A DNA stretch of 54,540 nt from an uncultured Pelagibacteraceae bacterium (GTDB lineage Bacteria > Pseudomonadota > Alphaproteobacteria > Pelagibacterales > Pelagibacteraceae). The translations under genes and the position numbers were made by a program. Positions 27,547 through 35,153 of this stretch are shown here, piece after piece. The notes under the pieces were generated by a model that was given only the letters and a program-made list of their open reading frames with translations, ran no database searches and was not told where the DNA came from. The stretch spans positions 1 through 54,540 of the forward strand of contig CACIUJ010000003.1 in NCBI GenBank assembly GCA_902589795.1, written 5' to 3'. Every line of letters starts with the position of its first letter. Positions within the stretch are counted from its first letter, which is position 1.

Positions 27547-28823
27547 TTTAAATTTAATATTTCACCACAAAAATATAAACTTCCCGTACAAAAAATAATA
27601 GCATCGTTGTTTTCTTTTGAAATTTTTTTTAAAGCTTCTTCAATAGAATTTTCAGTTTTTGAGCGTATGCCGCATGATCGTGCAATTTTTGATAATTCTT
27701 CTTTTTTAATAAAGTTTTTTTGGTTTGGTATGTCCAAGGCAATTATTGAATGCACATTTTCTCGAAGTGTTTCAATACATTCTTTATGCTGCTTTGTTGA
27801 CATCATCGCAAGTATTAAAAAGATTTTCCTGTTTTTATTTAAGGTTTTCAAATATTTTTTTATTGCCAAAAAAGCTAGAGGATTATGTGCTCCGTCCAAT
27901 ATAATTTGATTATCTTTAGAGACATACTCTCTAAGTTTTCCATGAGTAATATTTTGCAACCTTGCTTCGGATTTTATATTGATTATGGATTTTTTAATGT
28001 GAGCCTCACTTATTTTAAATTGACTAAGATTTCTTGTAATAGCAATTGCCGTAGAAACAGTAGCCAGCTGGAAGTCACCTAATAAATTAGGGAGAGGTAA
28101 ATTTAATTTTCCCAACTTATCTTCATAAACAAGCTCATTATTTCCTTTTTTATAATAATAATCTTCACCTAAGATGAATTTTTTAGATGAATTGTTCAAA
28201 ATGTTTTTTTTTATTTTTTTTAATACGGTATCTTTTTGTTCTGAGATAAAGATTTTAGAATTGTTTAATAAATGTGAGCATTTTTCGTATACAATTTCAT
28301 CTATAGTTCCTTTTTTTAGAAAATCTAAGTGATCAATACCTATTGGCATAACTACAGAACAAATATTTTTTTTAAATACATTAGACGAATCTAGTCGAAA
28401 TAAAGCACCAGCTTCCATTATATTTACCTCAGCTTTTTTGCGAGAAGCATGCAAGATCCAAGCTGCAGTTATGATTTCGTGAAAGGATATACTTTTATTA
28501 TTATTTATTTTTTCAACTTCTATAAGAAGGTCATGTAATTCTTCATCAACAATGTACCTTCCTGAAAAATAATATCTTTCATTAAAATTTCGTAATGAAG
28601 GGCTAATGTTTACATTACATGTATAGCCGGCTGTTTCAAAAATTTCTCTCAAAGATACTATGAGAGAATGCTTAGAATTTGTTCCAACTACTTGTATTAA
28701 GTTATTGATTTTATTTTCTGGGTTTTTAAGATCTTTTAATAATCTTTTAATACGGTCAAGTGTACTAGGCTCACTTTTAGGATGCAGTTGAAGCAGTCTT
28801 TTTAAAATCTTCTGGATTTTCAT
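27543..28823 (-). CDS. folC: Folylpolyglutamate/dihydrofolate synthase-like
   Basis: 'ILDGAHNPLAFLAIKKYL', 'PIGIDHLDFLKKGTIDEIVYEK', downstream of accD; P-loop is atypical (GTNSKHS). Confidence 0.83.
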   Translation of the reverse strand: MKIQKILKRLLQLHPKSEPSTLDRIKRLLKDLKNPENKINNLIQVVGTNSKHSLIVSLREIFETAGYTCNVNISPSLRNFNERYYFSGRYIVDEELHDLLIEVEKINNNKSISFHEIITAAWILHASRKKAEVNIMEAGALFRLDSSNVFKKNICSVVMPIGIDHLDFLKKGTIDEIVYEKCSHLLNNSKIFISEQKDTVLKKIKKNILNNSSKKFILGEDYYYKKGNNELVYEDKLGKLNLPLPNLLGDFQLATVSTAIAITRNLSQFKISEAHIKKSIINIKSEARLQNITHGKLREYVSKDNQIILDGAHNPLAFLAIKKYLKTLNKNRKIFLILAMMSTKQHKECIETLRENVHSIIALDIPNQKNFIKKEELSKIARSCGIRSKTENSIEEALKKISKENNDAIIFCTGSLYFCGEILNLN

Positions 28824-29745
28824 GAGCTTCGTCTGTTGTTTTTAGATCCTGTTTTTTCAAAATTATGTTAGCTAACTTTGTTATAGTTTCTTTTAATTTT
28901 TTTCTATTTTCAAGAGTTATATCAGCCAATCCAGCTTTCATAACTCCATCTGCTCTACCGAAATCTTCGGGTATAGCGTCAGCTCCTTTAAGAATATTTG
29001 CAGTAACTCTTTTTCCTGAAAAAAGTAAATTTTCTACTGAAGAGTGTTCAATTATTATAAAATCGTGCATAAAAAAATTAGATGCATAAGTGCCTCCCGA
29101 AACAGCTCTGGCTGCTACTGCAAAAGTAGGAATTCCAGCTTCCTTTACCTGTTTCATTGCTATAACGCTTTTGGTCATTCCGCCAGCAAGTCCCACTAGT
29201 CCTGTGTGAACATCGATTCCAGAGCTTTGATATACTACAATCCAAATATCTACTTTTTTTTCAATTGCAAAATTTGCTGCCTTTAAAAAATGTTCAGATT
29301 CTGCTGGACCAAATCTTCCAGCTCCAAATTTCGGATTAAAGCAAACTACAACTGCATTTAAACCAGATACGTTTCCAGAAGCAGCAAGTAACGCAGTGAC
29401 TTGCCCAGTGGTCTTTCTGTACTTTTTAACTTTATCCATATACCTATATCCTTCTCTTGCACCATCCTTTACTTCAAATCCCAAAGGATCTGGATTTATG
29501 TCTGGAGCTTCAATAAATTTATACTCAGAGTCAAAAAGAGAATCCAAACGTAATTTTGGAGGCATATCAAAATGGAATGAACACTCACAAATATATGAAT
29601 TTTTAAATAAGTCTGGCTTGTAAGAAATTTTTTTACATTGAGGGCAATTTTTCCAATCAGTGGTTTCTTGCGCAACAGGTTGTTTTTTAAAAATCTTTTT
29701 TGCTTTTTGTTTTATTTTTTCAATTTTGTCAGTGATCCAATTCAT
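28777..29745 (-). CDS. accD: Acetyl-CoA carboxylase carboxyltransferase beta subunit
   Basis: 'RLDSLFDSEYKFIEAPDINPDPLGF', 'HTGLVGLAGGMTKSVIAMK', 'AVSGGTYASNFFMHDFIIIE'; N-terminal Zn ribbon. Confidence 0.93.
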   Translation of the reverse strand: MNWITDKIEKIKQKAKKIFKKQPVAQETTDWKNCPQCKKISYKPDLFKNSYICECSFHFDMPPKLRLDSLFDSEYKFIEAPDINPDPLGFEVKDGAREGYRYMDKVKKYRKTTGQVTALLAASGNVSGLNAVVVCFNPKFGAGRFGPAESEHFLKAANFAIEKKVDIWIVVYQSSGIDVHTGLVGLAGGMTKSVIAMKQVKEAGIPTFAVAARAVSGGTYASNFFMHDFIIIEHSSVENLLFSGKRVTANILKGADAIPEDFGRADGVMKAGLADITLENRKKLKETITKLANIILKKQDLKTTDEAHENPEDFKKTASTAS

Positions 29746-30545
29746 AATAATTTTCTTCTTAAATTTTTTACCATATAATTTACATTTTTGACAGGATTTT
29801 GTCTTTTTTCTATTGAATTTGAAATTTTTTTACAAATTTCGCTACCAACTACACATCCGTCAGCCTTTTTAAAAGAAGATATATTTTTACTTGTTATTCC
29901 AAAACCTATTACCAGGTTTTTAGATTTATTTATTTTTTTAATTTTATTATAATTTTCTAAAATTTTTTTTGGAGAAACCTTTAATTTTCCCCCAGTTGTA
30001 GAAAGCATAGAAATTAAATATATCATATCATGCGAGTCTCTAATAATTTTTTTCATTCTAGGCTTTGAAGTAGTTGGGCTAAGAAGTTGTATGAAGTTAA
30101 TAGAATTTTTTTTACATTTTTTAGCAAAAAGTTTATTTTCTGGCCAAGGCAAATCAACTACAATTATACCGTTTACTCCAACTTGTTTACATTTTTTGAT
30201 AAATTTATTTTCTCCATACTGGAAAATCATATTATAGTAACCCATCAAAATTACTGGTTTTGTTTTTTTATTTTTTTTAAATGTTTTGACAATTTGAAAA
30301 ATATCTTTCATTTTAATACCATTTTTAATGGCGCGATATGAAGATGTTTGTATTTGTCCACCATCAGCTATAGGTGTGTTGTGAGGAAAGCCTATTTCGC
30401 AGATATCGGCATGATTAGAAATTGAATTTAATATTTCTAATGATTTTTTTTTAGTATTGTCTCCAGCAACCGTATAAGTTAATAAAGCTGGTCTTTTCTC
30501 TTTTTTACATTTATTAAACGCCAAATTGATTTGAGAACTGATCAT
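29742..30545 (-). CDS. trpA: Tryptophan synthase alpha chain-like (divergent)
   Basis: 'CEIGFPHNTPIADGGQIQ' aligns with ELGxPFSDPxADGPxIQ; 'GIIVVDLPWPEN'; 'VIGFGITS'; 4-bp overlap with trpB. Confidence 0.85.
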   Translation of the reverse strand: MISSQINLAFNKCKKEKRPALLTYTVAGDNTKKKSLEILNSISNHADICEIGFPHNTPIADGGQIQTSSYRAIKNGIKMKDIFQIVKTFKKNKKTKPVILMGYYNMIFQYGENKFIKKCKQVGVNGIIVVDLPWPENKLFAKKCKKNSINFIQLLSPTTSKPRMKKIIRDSHDMIYLISMLSTTGGKLKVSPKKILENYNKIKKINKSKNLVIGFGITSKNISSFKKADGCVVGSEICKKISNSIEKRQNPVKNVNYMVKNLRRKLL

Positions 30546-31774
30546 TTATATTTTCCTAGTTTTTGTCTTAATATGTCACGATCTTTTAGTGCATCACCAC
30601 AGGAGTTTACACAAATAATAGTGTCCTTGCTTAATTTTGGAGCTATTTTTATAGCCTCCGCAAATGCATGACTTGGTTCTAGGCTTGGGTTTAAATTTTC
30701 TAATTTAGTAACTAATTGATAAGCGCTTAAAGCTTCTTCATCGCTGGCTGCAGTATATTTCGCTCTTTTCGCATCTTTCAAAAAACAATGTAGAGGCGAG
30801 ACTCCCGGGTAATCCAATCCAGCACTAATAGATTCTGTTTCTTCTATTTGACCTTCTGTGTTTTGATTCACATATTGAGCAGCTCCATGTAATATTCCTA
30901 TTTTTGATCCATAGGTAAGAGGAGCAGCATGCCTTTTACTTTTTTTTGGTCCACCGGCTTCAACACCAATAAACATAACTTGTTTTTTATCATAATGCAT
31001 AAATTCATTCCAAAAACCAAAGCTTGAGGAACCGCCTCCGACACAATTTATTAATATTAATTTTTTTGGAATTTTTCCAAACTCTTCTTGCATTTGTATA
31101 AAGAGTTCTTTTGAAATTTGCGAAGTGCTCCACCCACAAATTTTTACAAAAATATTGGGTCCAACTGTAGACCCAACACACATATGAGTCGTGTCACAAT
31201 TTGAAACCCAGTATCTCATGCACTCGCTAACGGCATCAACAAGAGTTTGACTTCCTGTATAAACCGGAACTATTTCAGCGCCATTTGCACGCATTGCATC
31301 ACAGTTTGGCTTTTGTCTTTTAATATCTTTTGCACCCATAAATATTTTACATTTCAAACCAAATTTTTTAGCAGCCATGCTCAACATTTTTCCAGCATAT
31401 CCAGCTCCAGTGTCTCCAACTATGTATTTTTTCCCTGCTCTTTTAGCTATAAGACTATGAACAGTAGCATTATAAATTTTATGAGCTCCACCATTAGCTT
31501 CCGAGACTACCTTGGTCCATATTTGAGCACCATTTAAATAGTTTGTTAAATTTTCTAATTTTATAAATGAAGTAGGAGCCCCAACCCAATTTTCAAAATA
31601 ATAATCTCTTTCTTGAATAAATTTTTTATCATTTCTTAATTTTTTAAATAAAATAGTAAGGTCTTCTACAGGTTTTTTTAAAGTTTCAGGTATAAAATTT
31701 CCACCAAATTTTCCCCAAAAACCATTTTTATTATGTTGATCAATTAAAGGAATTCCCTTTTTTATTTTTTTCAT
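30542..31774 (-). CDS. trpB: Tryptophan synthase beta chain-like (divergent)
   Basis: 'GFWGKFGGNFIPETL', 'GGAHKIYN' (PLP Lys), 'GGGSSSFG', 'SAGLDYPGVSPLH', 'NPSLEPSHA'; several canonical motifs altered. Confidence 0.85.
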   Translation of the reverse strand: MKKIKKGIPLIDQHNKNGFWGKFGGNFIPETLKKPVEDLTILFKKLRNDKKFIQERDYYFENWVGAPTSFIKLENLTNYLNGAQIWTKVVSEANGGAHKIYNATVHSLIAKRAGKKYIVGDTGAGYAGKMLSMAAKKFGLKCKIFMGAKDIKRQKPNCDAMRANGAEIVPVYTGSQTLVDAVSECMRYWVSNCDTTHMCVGSTVGPNIFVKICGWSTSQISKELFIQMQEEFGKIPKKLILINCVGGGSSSFGFWNEFMHYDKKQVMFIGVEAGGPKKSKRHAAPLTYGSKIGILHGAAQYVNQNTEGQIEETESISAGLDYPGVSPLHCFLKDAKRAKYTAASDEEALSAYQLVTKLENLNPSLEPSHAFAEAIKIAPKLSKDTIICVNSCGDALKDRDILRQKLGKYK

Positions 31775-31777
31775 AAA

Positions 31778-32464
31778 TTACTCTTTAATAGAATTAGATA
31801 CTTTATCTATATTTTCTTGAATATTTCCTTTAATTAAACCTCTTCCCATAATTATTTTATTTGCACCATTTTTTATACTTTCATCAGGAGTAGAAATGCG
31901 CTTTTGGTCATTATTACTATCATTTTTCATTCGGATTCCAGGAGTGAAAATTAAAAGGTCTGTACCTATTATTTTTCTAACTAGTTTTGCCTCTTGTCCT
32001 GAGCATACAACACCAACATTTGTTTCTTTTGCTATTCTTGCCAATCTTTTTACTTGTTCATCAACAGTGCTATTATTTCCCATATCTTTTAAATCACCAT
32101 CATTTAAAGCAGTTAAAATAGTTACCATCATAATTTTGGGTTTACACTTAATTTCTTCAGCAGCTTTTTTTGCTTTTTCTATCATAGCTTTACCACCTTG
32201 ACCGTGAATTGTAAGAAAACCAAATTCTAAATCATCTAATGCCTTGATTGCTTTAAAAACAGTTTCAGGAATATCTTTAAGTTTAAGATCTAACATCAAA
32301 TTATTTATTCCAATTTCATTAAATTTTTTTATACCTTGCTTACCATGAGCATTAAAAAATTCTAAACCAAGTTTAACTGTAAAAATTTTATCTTTGATTT
32401 TTTTAGTAATGCTTAAAGCGTCTTCCAAATTTGTGGTATCTAATGCAAGAATAATTCTGTTCAC
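31778..32464 (-). CDS. pyrF: Orotidine 5'-phosphate decarboxylase
   Basis: 'LDLKLKDIPETV' (DxKxxD), 'TPGIRMKNDSNNDQKRISTPDESIKNGANKIIMGRGL'. Confidence 0.95.
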   Translation of the reverse strand: MNRIILALDTTNLEDALSITKKIKDKIFTVKLGLEFFNAHGKQGIKKFNEIGINNLMLDLKLKDIPETVFKAIKALDDLEFGFLTIHGQGGKAMIEKAKKAAEEIKCKPKIMMVTILTALNDGDLKDMGNNSTVDEQVKRLARIAKETNVGVVCSGQEAKLVRKIIGTDLLIFTPGIRMKNDSNNDQKRISTPDESIKNGANKIIMGRGLIKGNIQENIDKVSNSIKE

Positions 32465-32467
32465 TTA

Positions 32468-32779
32468 CTAATTGTTAACAGATATTTTGTTTTCAGTAAA
32501 ATTTTTGTTTAATTTATTATAAAGTATTTTACTCATTTTCCATTTAATCGCTTTTTTTGCTGGTATCTGAACGGTTTCAGAGTTTTTTGGGTTTCTGCCC
32601 TGTCTAGCTTTTCTTTTAATTATTTTATAAGTTCCAAAACCTCTTATTTCTATATTTTCACCTCTACACAAAGCGTCTGTTATTTCAGAAAAAACAATAT
32701 CTAAAATTTTTTCTATATCTTTTTTTATCATGTTGGGATGTAAGTTACAGAGTTTATGAATTAATTCCGACTTAACCAT
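32468..32779 (-). CDS. ihfB: Integration host factor beta / HU-family protein
   Basis: 'GENIEIRGFGTYKIIKRKARQGRNPKNSETVQIPAKKAIKWKMSK'; downstream of rpsA. Confidence 0.92.
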   Translation of the reverse strand: MVKSELIHKLCNLHPNMIKKDIEKILDIVFSEITDALCRGENIEIRGFGTYKIIKRKARQGRNPKNSETVQIPAKKAIKWKMSKILYNKLNKNFTENKISVNN

Positions 32780-32794
32780 AAATGTAATATATAG

Positions 32795-34513
32795 TTATTT
32801 TTTGTTTTTTTGTTTTTTCGTTTTTACCTTAGAAAAATCAAATATGTCGCTTAGAATACCCCCAGAGTCTTTGCTTCCATATTTTTTTACTACTTCTTTC
32901 ATTTCTTTTTCTTCCAGAGCTTTTATAGAAAGTACAACTTTTCTTTTTTCCTTATCTAGTTCAACGATCATTGCATCTACCTTGTCTCCCCTTGCAAATC
33001 TTGATGGGCGCGCATTTTCTGTTTCTTTAGCTAGTTGATTTCTTTTAATTAGTACAGAGGCGATATTTTTGCTTGGGCTGACATATATTCCATTATTACT
33101 AGAAGAGCTTACAATTAAAGTTACTATATCAGAAACTTTTTTGTTTGCATAAAATTCAAAAGGATCATCTGTAAGTTGTTTTAAACCTAATCTTATTTTT
33201 TCTTTTTCTTGATTTATTTCCACAATTTTAAGTTTTAATTTTTGCGTTTTTTTGTATTTTTCTAATTCTGTATCTTTTTCTGACCAGTCTAAATCTTTAT
33301 AATGTACCATTCCATCGAGATCAGAATTATCTATTGAGATAAACAAAGCGTAATCAGTTATATTTTTTATAATTCCTTCAATTTGATCGCCCACTTTGTA
33401 TTTTTCAATAAATTTTGTCCAAGGGTTCGGTAAAGTTCTTTTGTGGCTTAAAGAAATTCGTCTTTTTTCAGAATCTTTTTCTAAAATTTCAACTTGAATT
33501 TTTTGTGAAGTTGTTAAGACTTTTCCTGGATGTATGTTTTTTTTGGTCCAAGATAATTCAGATTGATGAATCAGACCTTCTAAGCCATTTTCAAGTTTAG
33601 CGAAGCAACCATAATCTTGTACTTTTGTCACAATCGCATCATAACGTTTTCCAATCTCATAATTATTTATTGCTTTTACATAAGGATCTTCGGTCAATTG
33701 TTTTATCCCAACACTTATTTTTTTTGTGTCTGGTTCAATTTTAATAATTTTAACTTTCAAAGATTGTCCGATAGAAAGCAATTCGGAAGGCTTGTTTATT
33801 CTACTCCAAGATATATCTGTGATATGAAGAAGGGCATCAACACCATCTAAATCTATAAAAGCTCCCCAGTCAGTTAAATTTTTTACATTTCCCTGTATTA
33901 CATCTCCTTCGTTAAGTTTTGAAACTATTTGGTCTCTGTCCTTATCTCTAATTCTTTCCAATATGGATCTTCTTGATAGAACAATATTCGTTCTTTTTTT
34001 ATCTATTTTACAAATTTCAAAAGTTTGAGGTTTATTCATCAAATGATCATAATTTTTTAGAGGTTTTATATCGACTTGAGACCCAGGTAAAAAACAAAGA
34101 CAAGCTTCTACATCAACAACAAAACCCCCTTTGCATTTAGAAATAATATTTCCTTGGACTTCTTTTTTTGATTCAAAAGCTTTTTCCATTTTTTTCCAAG
34201 AATTTGCTTTTCTTGCTTTTTCTCTGCTTACTACTACCTCACCTGAATAATTTTCTATTTTTTCTAGAAGAATTTCTATTTTTTGCCCAACTTTAATTTT
34301 ATCTAATTCTTTCGCAAGTTTGAATTCATCGATGGGTATAGCTCCTTCGCTTTTTAAACCCAAATCTACAAAAACGAATTTTTTTCCAATTTCACTTATA
34401 ATTCCATTGGCTATTTCACCTTCTTTAAATTTTCTATTTCCTAAATCTTCTGAGAGAAGTTTTTTGAATTCTTGGTGTGATTTACTTTTTTCTTGTTTTG
34501 ATGTTACTTCCAT
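32795..34513 (-). CDS. rpsA: 30S ribosomal protein S1
   Basis: 572 aa with repeated S1 domains ('GNVKNLTDWGAFIDLDGVDALLHITDISWSRI'). Confidence 0.97.
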   Translation of the reverse strand: MEVTSKQEKSKSHQEFKKLLSEDLGNRKFKEGEIANGIISEIGKKFVFVDLGLKSEGAIPIDEFKLAKELDKIKVGQKIEILLEKIENYSGEVVVSREKARKANSWKKMEKAFESKKEVQGNIISKCKGGFVVDVEACLCFLPGSQVDIKPLKNYDHLMNKPQTFEICKIDKKRTNIVLSRRSILERIRDKDRDQIVSKLNEGDVIQGNVKNLTDWGAFIDLDGVDALLHITDISWSRINKPSELLSIGQSLKVKIIKIEPDTKKISVGIKQLTEDPYVKAINNYEIGKRYDAIVTKVQDYGCFAKLENGLEGLIHQSELSWTKKNIHPGKVLTTSQKIQVEILEKDSEKRRISLSHKRTLPNPWTKFIEKYKVGDQIEGIIKNITDYALFISIDNSDLDGMVHYKDLDWSEKDTELEKYKKTQKLKLKIVEINQEKEKIRLGLKQLTDDPFEFYANKKVSDIVTLIVSSSSNNGIYVSPSKNIASVLIKRNQLAKETENARPSRFARGDKVDAMIVELDKEKRKVVLSIKALEEKEMKEVVKKYGSKDSGGILSDIFDFSKVKTKKQKNKK

Positions 34514-35153
34514 ATTTTAACAACAGTCTTCTATCAATCTCCTTTTCCATTTTTTGTATCATCTGTTTTTTTGTTAACAAATGAGTGCGTATTACTACAG
34601 CATTAGGTACTTTTATCAAGGGATTTTGTCGCCTTTTTTTGTCTTGTAATGTGCGATTCTTAAGTGATTTTTTAACTTCCTCCAATGGAATTTTCTTATT
34701 GAGATCACACCATCTACGATAAGAAGAAACTTTTAAACTGCAAGTAAAATAAAATGCGCACAAATAGTTTTTTTTAAGTATTGAGCTGGCAGCATCTCTT
34801 CCCTCAACCACTATTCTTGGATATTTTTTAATAATTTTTTTTTGAAAAGACTTAATTATATTTCTTACTCTTTTTTTTTTAGCTAAATTAACAACATGAT
34901 TACTGATTTCTTGGGTGTGCAGATTACGTCTAGATATTTTTTTATAATTTAAATTTTTGAATTTTTTTTTTAAAAATGGAATTATTTTTTTGGGCTTATG
35001 TTTTATAATTAAAAAACTTGCATACCTATATGCAAAACCACTGTTTAATACAAAAAGATAATATCGGCTTCCAATAGCTTTTGAGGCAAAACTTTTTCCA
35101 CTTGCGCTTTCACCATCACAAGCAATTCTCAATGGCTTATTTTTGAATTTCAT
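34482..35153 (-). CDS. cmk: Cytidylate kinase (divergent)
   Basis: P-loop 'CDGESASGKSFASKAIG', 'VVEGRDAASSILKK', position between aroA and rpsA. Confidence 0.85.
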   Translation of the reverse strand: MKFKNKPLRIACDGESASGKSFASKAIGSRYYLFVLNSGFAYRYASFLIIKHKPKKIIPFLKKKFKNLNYKKISRRNLHTQEISNHVVNLAKKKRVRNIIKSFQKKIIKKYPRIVVEGRDAASSILKKNYLCAFYFTCSLKVSSYRRWCDLNKKIPLEEVKKSLKNRTLQDKKRRQNPLIKVPNAVVIRTHLLTKKQMIQKMEKEIDRRLLLKYGSNIKTRKK

